From: Candidatus Margulisiibacteriota bacterium
GTDB taxonomy: Bacteria > Margulisbacteria > Riflemargulisbacteria > GWF2-39-127
NCBI GenBank assembly: GCA_003242895.1
Contig: QKMY01000021.1
Location: 1 to 64,000, forward strand
DNA: 64,000 bases
Reading direction: 5' to 3'
This document shows positions 7,486 to 16,063 of the stretch, one piece after another (the stretch's first letter is position 1; every line of letters begins with the position of its first letter). The notes beneath the pieces are model-generated. The model was not told where the DNA came from. It was given only the letters and a program-made list of their open reading frames with translations, and did no database searches. The position numbers and the translations under genes are program-made.

Positions 7486-8871
7486 ATGAATATATTACTT
7501 ATTAATGCCGGATTATCCGTAAAAACTATGTACAAGTCTTTCGCGCCACCTCTTGGAGTTCTTTATATTGCCTCAATGCTTTTAGATCGTGGACATAATG
7601 TTGAGGTTGTTGATTGCGATCAAGAGGGCAACTATCTTGAGTCGATATATAAGATACTATCAATGCTTAATCCGGAGTTTATTGGTATTTCTTGTATGAC
7701 AGCGACGTTTATGAGTGCCATAGGAACTGCTCGCTTTATTAAAAGTATAGATTCGAAATATAAGATAGTCCTTGGAGGTATACATCCTCATTATTTCCCT
7801 CAAAAGATCCTGTCTGACTATAAAGAAGTCGATTGCGTAGCGATTGGCGAAGGAGAGCACACTATTGTTGAGTTGGTTGAGCAGCAGCTGCCGTTATCAA
7901 TGATTAGAGGTCTGGCGTTCCGTAGTAATGGTCAGATTGTCGTTAACGAAAAGCGGACTTTAATTGATAATCTGGACTCCATACCTTTTCCGGCTCGTGA
8001 GTTGGTCGATAAATACGAATACAATTTTGCAGCAAGTCTCTCATTGAAAGATCCCCGAAGGTATTTTTTTGCAAGAAAACGTGAATTTACATCTATCATT
8101 ACCAGCCGGGGCTGTCCTTTTAGTTGTACTTTTTGTGCGAATTCAGCTTTCAATGAAGGGCGAATTAGATATCGCAGTGCAGAGAATGTCCTTGCTGAAA
8201 TATCTGAGTTAGTTGATAAAGGATATACCAAGTTTTTCTTTATGGATGATCACTTTACCTCAAAACCGGACAGGGCTATTCAAATATGCAAAGGTTTGCA
8301 GTCTTTACGTGCTCAGCACAATATTCGCTGGCTGTGCTTAGGGCGGGCAGATAACCCTCAGGATGAGCTGTACAGAGCGATGAAGGATGCGGGCTGTATG
8401 CAGATACTTATCGGATTGGAAAGCGGGTCACAGTCTATCCTTAATTATTTTAATAAAAAAATAAACCTTGAGAAAGTCCGCAGAACCGTGAACTGCGCTA
8501 AGAAGTATAATATTGATATACTCGCTTCTATTATTCTTGGTGCACCATGCGAAACGGATGAGACTATTAAAGAGACCTCTCGATTCCTTAACAGTCTCGA
8601 TATCGATTTTCTTGAAGTCAATAAACTTGCGATAGCTCCGGGAACTGAGATTTGGCGGGACCTGGAGGATAAGCACTTGATAGATACTGCTGTAGATTGG
8701 AACAGGGTACTTTTTATTCATGATATATATTCTGATCTATCGGCAAAAAGAATTCGCAAATGGGCCCTTTATATCAAACGGCGTTTTTATTTCAGGCCCG
8801 CATATATGTATCGGCAGATATCCAGAGTTATAAAAAGGTCTCTATGTTATTTATATAGGGAATCTAAATGA
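7486..8871 (+). CDS. B12-binding-domain radical SAM protein
   Basis: A 461-residue class-B-type radical SAM protein. The N-terminal cobalamin-binding Rossmann domain (about 1-140) includes the GGIHPH loop at 97-102. The radical SAM TIM barrel follows with C210-X3-C214-X2-C217 (CPFSCTFC), and a C-terminal extension runs to 461. Such enzymes are often methyltransferases acting on unactivated carbon or phosphorus, but many have unknown substrates. The ribosome site is weak. It opens an operon with a GNAT acetyltransferase 14 bases downstream and a second B12 radical SAM protein after that, which suggests the three modify one common small molecule or lipid. Confidence 0.9.
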   Translation: MNILLINAGLSVKTMYKSFAPPLGVLYIASMLLDRGHNVEVVDCDQEGNYLESIYKILSMLNPEFIGISCMTATFMSAIGTARFIKSIDSKYKIVLGGIHPHYFPQKILSDYKEVDCVAIGEGEHTIVELVEQQLPLSMIRGLAFRSNGQIVVNEKRTLIDNLDSIPFPARELVDKYEYNFAASLSLKDPRRYFFARKREFTSIITSRGCPFSCTFCANSAFNEGRIRYRSAENVLAEISELVDKGYTKFFFMDDHFTSKPDRAIQICKGLQSLRAQHNIRWLCLGRADNPQDELYRAMKDAGCMQILIGLESGSQSILNYFNKKINLEKVRRTVNCAKKYNIDILASIILGAPCETDETIKETSRFLNSLDIDFLEVNKLAIAPGTEIWRDLEDKHLIDTAVDWNRVLFIHDIYSDLSAKRIRKWALYIKRRFYFRPAYMYRQISRVIKRSLCYLYRESK

Positions 8872-8885
8872 ATTGAGGTGTTTTC

Positions 8886-9512
8886 ATGCTAAAAGGTAAA
8901 TTCGTTAATCTGAGGAATATGCTGATAGAAGATATTCCCATGATTACCAAATGGTTTATGGAGAATGAGCTTTCTGTGTTCTATATCAGTACTAGTTTAG
9001 CTTCTACGGAGGAGGTAAAAGCTTACTTCGAAGGGATACTCAAGAACCCCGCCAAAAGAAGGGATTTTATTATTACCGGAAAGAAAGATAATATTCCTTT
9101 AGGTATGATCTCTATTGAGAATATAAATTGGGTGCATCGTAATGCTTCCCTTAGTTTTTTTCTCGGGGTACAAGGAGAGAGAAAGAGAGAATATGCCCGG
9201 GAATCGTATATTCTTTGCCTGGATTATGCCTTTAGCGTGATTAACCTTCACAGAGTTGAGATGAAAATTTTGGCTTCAAATAAACCACTTTTGAAATTAT
9301 TCCAGGATTGGAGTGATTTTTATCTTAAAGATGGCTTGGAATCGATTCATGAACATGAAGCAACTCTTAAAGAAGCGGCTTTTTTTATGGGAGAATATAC
9401 CGATTTTGAGATATACGCTGTTTTTAAAGAAAGATATAAAAAACTATGGGAAAAAACGCATACGATAATAAAAGAGCTATATAGTACTCAACAAAATAAG
9501 AAGGTCACATAA
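8886..9512 (+). CDS. GNAT-family N-acetyltransferase (RimJ/RimL-like)
   Basis: A 208-residue acetyl-CoA-dependent acetyltransferase. It begins with the LKGKFVNLRNMLIEDIP pattern usual for this subgroup, followed by the SIENINWVHRNASLSFFLG strand and the acetyl-CoA-binding GERKREYARESY loop (about residues 100-111). A sugar-amine or peptide-amine acceptor is typical of the group; the substrate is unknown here. GAGGTG precedes the ATG. It is sandwiched between two B12 radical SAM genes with gaps of 14 and 2 bases, so cotranscription is likely. Confidence 0.83.
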   Translation: MLKGKFVNLRNMLIEDIPMITKWFMENELSVFYISTSLASTEEVKAYFEGILKNPAKRRDFIITGKKDNIPLGMISIENINWVHRNASLSFFLGVQGERKREYARESYILCLDYAFSVINLHRVEMKILASNKPLLKLFQDWSDFYLKDGLESIHEHEATLKEAAFFMGEYTDFEIYAVFKERYKKLWEKTHTIIKELYSTQQNKKVT

Positions 9513-9514
9513 TC

Positions 9515-10870
9515 GTGAAAATACTTTTAGTTAATCCTACGAAACTGGATGAGCAGGGCAAACCTGTAAAATTCAAAAAAGATATCACCCCGAGCCTGGC
9601 TCTGGCAGTCTTGAGCGGTTTGACCCCTGCTAGCCACAAAGTTACTGTAATTAATGATGTAATTGAAGAGATCGATTATTCTATTCCCTATGATCTTGTC
9701 GGGATTACCGCAATGACATCAAGGGTCGAAAGGGCGTACCAAATCGCTGACAGATTCAGGAGCATCGGGGTCAGGGTTGTTCTCGGTGGCATTCATGCTA
9801 CAGCGCTTCCAGATGAGGCAAAAGTTCATGCCGATGCTGTTATTATCGGAGAAGCAGAGAATATCTGGGAGCAGGTACTTGATGATTTTGAGCATAACCG
9901 GAATAAAGAATACTATCAAGACTCGGCTCTACCGGATATGAAAAGATTGATTATTCCTCGCTTTGATACTTTTAATATGAATATCTATAACAGACCTATC
10001 GGCTACAAACTGCCGATCATGCCTATCTATTCTACCCGTGGCTGTCCTTTTGCCTGTGATTTCTGTTCCGTTTCGAAGTATTTCGGCAGAACGTATAGGG
10101 TCAAGCCGATAGCGAATATTCTTAAAGAAATAGACGCAATAGGGGCAGAGCATTTTATGTTTGTTGATGATAATATAGCAGGGAATGCCGAATACAGCAG
10201 GGAATTATTCCGGGCCCTTATACCAAAGAAAATTAAGTGGAATTCTCAAGTAAGTACAACTATAATGAATCACCCTGATCTGATCGATTTGGCTGCAGAA
10301 TCAGGATGTAGACTTTTATTTTTTGGACTAGAATCGTTAAATAACGATATTTTGCAGTCTCTTAATAAGGGTTTTAATAAATTAGCTCAGTATGCAGAAT
10401 TGTTTGAAAGATTAAAAAGGGCTAAAATCGTACCTCTTATTTCTATGATTTTTGGTTTTGATACGGATACTATAGAGCAATTCAATTACACTCTTTCATT
10501 TCTTTTAAAGAATAAGATTGATACATCTTTTTTCTTTATATTAACACCTTTACCAGGAACAACTTTGTATTCTAAGTTAGAAGAAGAGGGCAGAATTATT
10601 AGTCGCGATTGGTCGGCTTATGATGGACAACATATTGTATTTCAGCCGAAGAATTTTACTATAGAAGAACTATATCATAATTATTGGAGAGTCTTTCGCC
10701 AATTTTATTCAGTAAGAAATATAACTGCGAGGAGCTTCAATAGGATCAGACAATCGAACACCCCGCTCAAAACATTCTATTATTCAACAATAAATGAGCT
10801 GTTTTACCGGAACAAGGTATATCGTTATGAGCATCCTATATCCGGGGGATTTGGTAAGATCAAGACTTGA
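9515..10870 (+). CDS. B12-binding-domain radical SAM protein (GTG start)
   Basis: A 451-residue radical SAM protein. The N-terminal B12-binding domain has the GGIHAT loop at 91-96. The radical SAM core has C177-X3-C181-X2-C184 (CPFACDFC) and a typical FGLES strand. The C-terminal region of about 150 residues is probably substrate-specific. The start is GTG at 9515, two bases after the GNAT stop, with AAGG upstream. It has the same architecture as the first gene of the operon but is clearly divergent, so this is not a recent duplication. Which molecule the trio modifies cannot be read from sequence. Confidence 0.9.
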   Translation: MKILLVNPTKLDEQGKPVKFKKDITPSLALAVLSGLTPASHKVTVINDVIEEIDYSIPYDLVGITAMTSRVERAYQIADRFRSIGVRVVLGGIHATALPDEAKVHADAVIIGEAENIWEQVLDDFEHNRNKEYYQDSALPDMKRLIIPRFDTFNMNIYNRPIGYKLPIMPIYSTRGCPFACDFCSVSKYFGRTYRVKPIANILKEIDAIGAEHFMFVDDNIAGNAEYSRELFRALIPKKIKWNSQVSTTIMNHPDLIDLAAESGCRLLFFGLESLNNDILQSLNKGFNKLAQYAELFERLKRAKIVPLISMIFGFDTDTIEQFNYTLSFLLKNKIDTSFFFILTPLPGTTLYSKLEEEGRIISRDWSAYDGQHIVFQPKNFTIEELYHNYWRVFRQFYSVRNITARSFNRIRQSNTPLKTFYYSTINELFYRNKVYRYEHPISGGFGKIKT

Positions 10871-10903
10871 CTTGTATGTTTATTTTTGAAAAGATAATAA
10901 AAT

Positions 10904-12967
10904 ATGATATCCGCTTTAGTTTTGTTTATTTCTTTTTTGCTTAACCTATTTTTAGGTCTATTTGTTTTGTTGAAAGGGCCTAAACAGATAATAAGAAATG
11001 TTTTTTTGGGCCTTGTTTTTTCCCTGGCAGCTGTAGCTTTTGGGCTTTGGGGATGCTTTACAGTAAATACGGCATTAATAAAAATAGCTCTTTTTGGAGT
11101 TATGGGTATTGCTTCCTTTGTTTTACATTTCAGCTTAGTTTTCCCGGATAGAGCAGTCCTGACTTTGAACAGAAAACATTTGTTGCTTTATATTCCGGCT
11201 ATTACCTTGCCTTTTCTTGCAAATTATCAGAATATAGAAATTTCTAATTATGGTATCACCCGGGAAGCTAATTCCTGGTATTATCCGCTGGTCTTTATTG
11301 CCTATAGCTTTGGAGCTTTAGCAATAGGTATTTTTATTAAAAAGTTTATTAAGAGCAAAGGCATAGAACATAATCAATTGAAGCTTGTGCTGACTGGATT
11401 TATTGTCGCTTTTTTTGGTACCGGCACTACGAATATTCTATTGCCAGCACTTTTTCATAATGCACAATTAACCGGTATTGGTCCATTATTTCTTTCAGCT
11501 ATGCCGTTATTTACAGCTATTGCAATTTTAAAGTACCAGTTTATGGATATCTCCCTGGTAATCAAAAAAGGCTTTGTATTCTCTTTATTGGTGGCAGTTA
11601 TCTCCTTTATTTACATTTTTGGTATTTCATTATTTATGAAAGAGTATTCATTTCAGCATATATCAAGAATAATTATTATTTCGGCAATTATTGCTCTCGG
11701 ATTGCCCTGGCTTAAAGGCGTGCTCGAAAATATAACCGATAAGATCTTTTTTCGTAAGAAGATAGATCATCATAAAGAGACAGCTCAAATATTGCAAAAC
11801 GTAGCCGGCTATTTTGAAGAAAACGAGTTAATCAATTATCTGGTTGTCGCGATGGTTGAGAGATTAAAGCTGGAATCGTGTAGTATTTTCCTGGATGATT
11901 CAACTAGAATATTTTTTGCACAACAAAATGGAACTATAGAGCGAGAGTATGCTACAGACTTAACCTTTTATAACTTTTTTTTTGATAATCCTGATTCTCA
12001 ATATCTTGTTTCGTATAATATTATGGATGTTATCAATGATCCGATTGTGGCTGCAAATGTTAGCTCCGAGTTTGAGCATTTTGGTTTGGATATAGCATAC
12101 CCACTACGCAAAGACTCCGGGGTATATGCTATTATCGGGATCGGCAAAAAATTATCAGAGGATTTCTTTTCTTATAATGAAATCGAGAACTTTTTGCAGA
12201 TGACTAACCAGCTTTTAGTGATATTTGAAAGGATCGGGCTCTATAAAGAAAAGATTGAAATCCAGAAAAAGCTTATTGTTTCACAGAAAAATGCTGCAAT
12301 CGGTGAATTAACCAAAAAACTTGTCCATGAAATTAAAAACCCGCTTGTTTCTTTGTCAGCTTTTTTTCAGTTAGACAGCGATGATTTTGAGGTTGATGAA
12401 ATTCAGAGATTTAAACATTTATCGCTTGATTCTATTAATCGTATACTGAAAATTATTGAAGATCTTGTCAGTTTTAATAAGTTAACTGCAAAAGAGTATA
12501 GTTCTGTCGATGTAAATATGATGATAGATGAAGAATTGCAATTTATGATGGCACAATTTAGGCATACTAATATTACCTATAGCATTGATGCTGCTGATTT
12601 GCCTCTAATTAAGCTCGATATAAATGTTATAAGACAGGCCATGTTAAATGTTTTTCAAAATGCAGTTGAAGCAATGCCCAAGGGAGGTCACATCGCTGTC
12701 AAAACGTCAAAGTTTCATAGTTATATAGAGATATCTATAAGTGATACCGGTATGGGTATTCCTTCTGATATATTGCCAACAATTTTTGAGCCTTTAGTGA
12801 CAACTAAAATAAAAGGTACAGGGCTAGGATTGTCTATCACCTCGAATATTATTCAAGAACATAATGGCTCGATAAGTGTAAAAAGCGAATATGGAAACGG
12901 CACGACGTTTACCATCACCTTACCGCTGAGCAATGACGAGCGTGGTATGGAAAATATTGATTCGTAG
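10904..12967 (+). CDS. PrsK-like polytopic sensor histidine kinase
   Basis: A 687-residue membrane kinase. The N-terminal half has about nine hydrophobic segments (within 1-25, 30-52, 57-80, 92-108, 126-147, 158-181, 190-211, 222-245 and 253-270), like the 7TM kinase sensor module of PrsK proteins. A GAF-like domain (about 290-440), a HisKA domain with phosphorylated H475 in the VHEIKNP box, and a HATPase domain with N586, DTGMGIP (614-620) and GTGLGLS (638-644) follow. In organisms with PEP-CTERM/exopolysaccharide systems, PrsK pairs with a sigma54 activator PrsR. The NtrC-type protein at 5165 is a plausible but unproved partner. The ribosome site is weak. Confidence 0.9.
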   Translation: MISALVLFISFLLNLFLGLFVLLKGPKQIIRNVFLGLVFSLAAVAFGLWGCFTVNTALIKIALFGVMGIASFVLHFSLVFPDRAVLTLNRKHLLLYIPAITLPFLANYQNIEISNYGITREANSWYYPLVFIAYSFGALAIGIFIKKFIKSKGIEHNQLKLVLTGFIVAFFGTGTTNILLPALFHNAQLTGIGPLFLSAMPLFTAIAILKYQFMDISLVIKKGFVFSLLVAVISFIYIFGISLFMKEYSFQHISRIIIISAIIALGLPWLKGVLENITDKIFFRKKIDHHKETAQILQNVAGYFEENELINYLVVAMVERLKLESCSIFLDDSTRIFFAQQNGTIEREYATDLTFYNFFFDNPDSQYLVSYNIMDVINDPIVAANVSSEFEHFGLDIAYPLRKDSGVYAIIGIGKKLSEDFFSYNEIENFLQMTNQLLVIFERIGLYKEKIEIQKKLIVSQKNAAIGELTKKLVHEIKNPLVSLSAFFQLDSDDFEVDEIQRFKHLSLDSINRILKIIEDLVSFNKLTAKEYSSVDVNMMIDEELQFMMAQFRHTNITYSIDAADLPLIKLDINVIRQAMLNVFQNAVEAMPKGGHIAVKTSKFHSYIEISISDTGMGIPSDILPTIFEPLVTTKIKGTGLGLSITSNIIQEHNGSISVKSEYGNGTTFTITLPLSNDERGMENIDS

Positions 12968-13101
12968 TATATATTTTGTATAATATTTACGATGATGAAA
13001 ATTCCCTATTAGAAATAATTAAGTTGTTCAATTTCTCGTGGGTGCATTATAATTAATAGTCTGGTAATTACTTTTATTGAATTAGAAAGCGAGCGGTACA
13101 C

Positions 13102-14190
13102 ATGGTTGATAGCAGGATTAAGAAATTTGCAAAAATACTTGTGCACTATTCAATCGGAGCCAAGGAGAAGGAAGAGGTTTTAGTTTCTGGAAGTTATGAA
13201 GCAAGTTCCTTGGTCCGGTTGGTATATGAAGAGTTAATTACTGTCGGTGCTTATCCCAGGGTAAAGGTCTCGATCCCTGGTATTGATTATGCTTATTACG
13301 CCAAAGCTCAGGAACATCAATTGGATTTTGTTTCCGACATGGATTATTTGGAAGCTAACAAAATGGCCGCAATGATTTCGATTGAGTCAGATTATAATAC
13401 AAAAGAACTCACAAGCATTGATTCCTCCAGGATAACCAGGAGAGTGAAAGCAAGACAGAACCTTAAAGAAATAATTTTAAAGCGTGTAAGATGGAATGTA
13501 ACCTTATTTCCGACCCAGGCGCTTGCGCAGGATGCTGAGATGTCACTTCAGGAATATGAGGACTTTGTTTTTGGGGCAGTATTCGCTGATAGGGAAGACC
13601 CAGTCCGATGCTGGGATGAGCTGTCAGCTAATCAGGAAAGGTTATGCCAGATATTTTCAACTGCTGAAGAATTGAGGATTCTTGGAAAAGATACTGATTT
13701 GACTATGAAAGTGAGTGGCAGGAAGTTTATCAATAGTAACGGGCACTATAACATGCCGAGCGGTGAGATATTTTCTGCACCTATTGAAGATTCAGTTCAG
13801 GGGCACATTCGTTTCGAATACCCGGTGTGCCTGTACGGAAAAGAAGTTGAAGGCGTTCAGCTTACATTCGAAAATGGCAAAGTGACAAAACTTTCTGCAA
13901 GTAAAAATCAAGATTTTCTAGAATCAATGCTTACGACGGATGCCGGGGCAAAATATCTTGGAGAGATTGGTATTGGTAACAACTTCGGAATTACAAAGTT
14001 CACAAAAAATATTCTTTTTGATGAAAAAATAGGCGGCTCGGTCCATATCGCCTTAGGTCAGTCCTATGAAGAATGCGGCGGGAAAAACGAATCTGCAATT
14101 CACTGGGATATGATTAAGGATCTTCGCACTGGTGGCGAGATGTATCTGGATGGTGTATTGGTCCAGAAGGACGGCAAATTTTTATTATAG
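13102..14190 (+). CDS. M29-family aminopeptidase
   Basis: A 362-residue metallopeptidase of the thermophilic aminopeptidase family (AmpS/AmpT, PepS). Likely metal and catalytic residues are visible in family order: E222 in GEIFSAP, E288 in GEIG, H315 in HIALGQ, Y322, and H334/D336 in the HWDM motif. The protein releases N-terminal residues from peptides in the cytoplasm and works as a dimer with two metal ions. Length is slightly below the usual 400-410 residues; the core motifs are complete. It is followed nine bases later by thioredoxin reductase, so the two are probably cotranscribed. Confidence 0.93.
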   Translation: MVDSRIKKFAKILVHYSIGAKEKEEVLVSGSYEASSLVRLVYEELITVGAYPRVKVSIPGIDYAYYAKAQEHQLDFVSDMDYLEANKMAAMISIESDYNTKELTSIDSSRITRRVKARQNLKEIILKRVRWNVTLFPTQALAQDAEMSLQEYEDFVFGAVFADREDPVRCWDELSANQERLCQIFSTAEELRILGKDTDLTMKVSGRKFINSNGHYNMPSGEIFSAPIEDSVQGHIRFEYPVCLYGKEVEGVQLTFENGKVTKLSASKNQDFLESMLTTDAGAKYLGEIGIGNNFGITKFTKNILFDEKIGGSVHIALGQSYEECGGKNESAIHWDMIKDLRTGGEMYLDGVLVQKDGKFLL

Positions 14191-14199
14191 GAGCAAGGA

Positions 14200-15099
14200 A
14201 TGTATGATGTAGTTGTAATTGGCGGGGGACCGGCTGGAATAACTTCGGCGCTATATTTGCTGCGTGCGCGCTGTAAAGTTCTGCTTATAGAAAAACAGCA
14301 TATGGGTGGACAGATAGTGTACAGTGAAATCATCGAGAATTATCCGGGAGTAGGCGAGGTATCTGGCAAGGAACTCATGGATGGTTTTAAAAAACAACTG
14401 GCGAACTATAATCCTGAGATCATTAATGCAAATGTTAAAGAAATACATAAAGAACAAGGCCATTTTGCAATTATGCTCGATGACTATAAGATCGAGTCCA
14501 AAGCAGTCATTATAGCAACGGGAGCTCAACCCAAGAACCTTAATGTCCCTGGCGAAATCCGGTATGTTGGAAGAGGGGTCTCTTATTGTGCGACCTGTGA
14601 TGGTCCACTATTTACCGGAAAAGATATTGTCGTTGCGGGAGGCGGAGATACTGCGGTTAAAGAAGCATTGTTCTTATCGAAATATGCCAGAAAAATATAC
14701 CTCATTCATAGACGGGATAAGCTCCGTGCTGAGAGAATATATCAGGAACGGCTATTAAAAATGAATAATATCAACGTTCTCTGGAATTGTGTCCTCGAAG
14801 AAATAGTCGGTAACAACTTCGTAACAAACGTGAAGATTAAAGATCTTAAAACGGGTTTGTATACCTGTGTTGATGTTTCGGGTGTTTTTATTTTTATAGG
14901 GATTAAGCCAAATACTGATTTTATTTTCTGTGATAAAGACGAGAATAATTTTATTAAGACAGACAGCCGGCTTGCAACCTCTATCCCGGGAATATTTGCA
15001 GCAGGTGATTGCCGTGCAACGCACCTCAGGCAGGTGGCAACAGCAGTGGGCGATGGCGCTCTGGCATCTTCAATGTCCATAGACTATATCGAGGCTTGA
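14200..15099 (+). CDS. trxB: thioredoxin reductase
   Basis: A 299-residue FAD- and NAD(P)H-dependent flavoenzyme that reduces thioredoxin. It has an N-terminal GGGPAG FAD loop (8-13), the redox-active pair C130-A-T-C133 followed by DG, a nucleotide-binding GGGDTA loop, and the C-terminal FAAGDC...QVATAVGDGA flavin motif. Length is a little short of the usual 310-320. Strong AGGAG before the ATG, nine bases after the aminopeptidase stop. A decayed DUF559 element begins 50 bases downstream. A ferredoxin-dependent variant is possible; the NADPH-site residues were not checked in detail. Confidence 0.94.
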   Translation: MYDVVVIGGGPAGITSALYLLRARCKVLLIEKQHMGGQIVYSEIIENYPGVGEVSGKELMDGFKKQLANYNPEIINANVKEIHKEQGHFAIMLDDYKIESKAVIIATGAQPKNLNVPGEIRYVGRGVSYCATCDGPLFTGKDIVVAGGGDTAVKEALFLSKYARKIYLIHRRDKLRAERIYQERLLKMNNINVLWNCVLEEIVGNNFVTNVKIKDLKTGLYTCVDVSGVFIFIGIKPNTDFIFCDKDENNFIKTDSRLATSIPGIFAAGDCRATHLRQVATAVGDGALASSMSIDYIEA

Positions 15100-15148
15100 T
15101 CGGGTACTTGTAGTGGCATAGCATGTTACACTCGTACGTCCACCAGAA

Positions 15149-15568
15149 AGGGGTGCAGATACTTTCGGTTGGTGAGCCGCCTCTTTCCACCCGAAGGGAG
15201 CAGCGACCTAATTCTCAAAGGGCAATGTGGCGGGTGTGTTTTCTCCAATTCTGGAGAAAACAATCGTGCTTTTGGTTTGCAGCACTTATAAAGGAATGGT
15301 ATAGTAATAACCATCGTGAAAGATATAACGAAGAAGGACTAAATCAGTTGGGGACATACGTTGTGAGGTTTTCAAATGAACAGGTAATCACAGATATCGA
15401 TTCTGTTATCAATTCTATCAAGCGTTTGATCTTAACCTCCTGAAAAAGTCTTTCTGTTTGTTTTCTCCAGCATTGGAGAAAACTCGCGGAGAGTAGTCCT
15501 CCATAGAATAATGCTCCTGTTTTCCGCGGAAAGAGGCGGGAATACCCACCGAAAGTATCTGCACCCCT
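15149..15568. mobile_element. TIR-bounded element with a DUF559 remnant (copy 1)
   Basis: A 420-base unit whose ends are inverted copies of each other. The left end AGGGGTGCAGATACTTTCGG recurs as its reverse complement at 15549-15568. Similarity continues inward for at least 45 bases through a CCGCCTCTTTCC segment. Each arm ends in a short palindrome of GTTTTCTCC/GGAGAAAAC halves (15238-15261 and 15460-15483). Between them lies the C-terminal part of a DUF559 endonuclease-like gene. A second, internally deleted copy is at 56198-56423 in the opposite orientation. There is no transposase inside, so it would need one supplied in trans or is dead. No clear target duplication is visible. Confidence 0.7.
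15282..15443 (+). pseudogene. C-terminal fragment of a DUF559 (Vsr/endonuclease-like) protein
   Basis: The frame encodes the family's terminal pattern: a Tyr-Asn-Glu-Glu segment, a Gly-Thr-Tyr-Val-Val-Arg-Phe strand, then Asn-Glu-Gln-Val and a closing helix. The N-terminal catalytic half usual for a protein of about 120 residues is missing. In its place the frame reads through the element's left inverted repeat, starting from an ATG at 15123 without a ribosome site. I therefore treat it as a remnant carried by the element, not a working gene. Confidence 0.6.
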
Positions 15569-15671
15569 GTTATTTATTTATTTAAAACCTGCTATAATTA
15601 TTGAGGTATTGTTTTAATATTTTTACTTATTAATATAAAGATTTTATTAGAAACTTGGACAGGGATTATAT

Positions 15672-16058
15672 ATGGCAGAGAAAATATCACCAAAAACCGT
15701 ATTGCTAATTGAAGATCATACAAATATTAAAGAGATCTACGGCAAATATATTTCAAGTAAATTAGGTCTTGATGTGACAACTGAGGAAGATGGCCAGAAG
15801 GCTTACGATATTGCTGTTAAGTTGAAGCCGGACCTTATCATAACTGATCTTAATCTTCCTAGTATTACCGGATATGATCTTATTCATATGTTCAGAAATC
15901 ATCCTGATATGATGTGTACTCCGATCATTGTTATCTCTGCCTTGAGTCATCGGGCCCAAGTGCAAGAATGTATCAAACTGGGTGCGAATGATTTTATGGT
16001 GAAACCTGCCAGCTTTAAGCTTATGGAAGAGAAAATCAGAAAACTCCTCAATCTATAG
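15672..16058 (+). CDS. stand-alone response regulator receiver
   Basis: A 128-residue single receiver domain. The acidic pair is E14/D15, the phospho-acceptor is D59 in IITDLNLPSITG, the switch residue is S89, and the Lys is K111 followed by Pro. AGGGAT lies before the ATG. There is no DNA-binding or enzymatic output. It is transcribed toward the SNF2 gene and its stop is only five bases from that gene's stop, so the two genes converge. It is the fourth receiver-bearing protein in 16 kb, with a single kinase gene among them. Confidence 0.93.
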   Translation: MAEKISPKTVLLIEDHTNIKEIYGKYISSKLGLDVTTEEDGQKAYDIAVKLKPDLIITDLNLPSITGYDLIHMFRNHPDMMCTPIIVISALSHRAQVQECIKLGANDFMVKPASFKLMEEKIRKLLNL

Positions 16059-16063
16059 CCCTA

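Noticed and set aside
15123..15443. An intact 106-residue gene after trxB
   Set aside because: The first half only translates the inverted repeat of the element, there is no ribosome site, and the catalytic half of DUF559 is missing.
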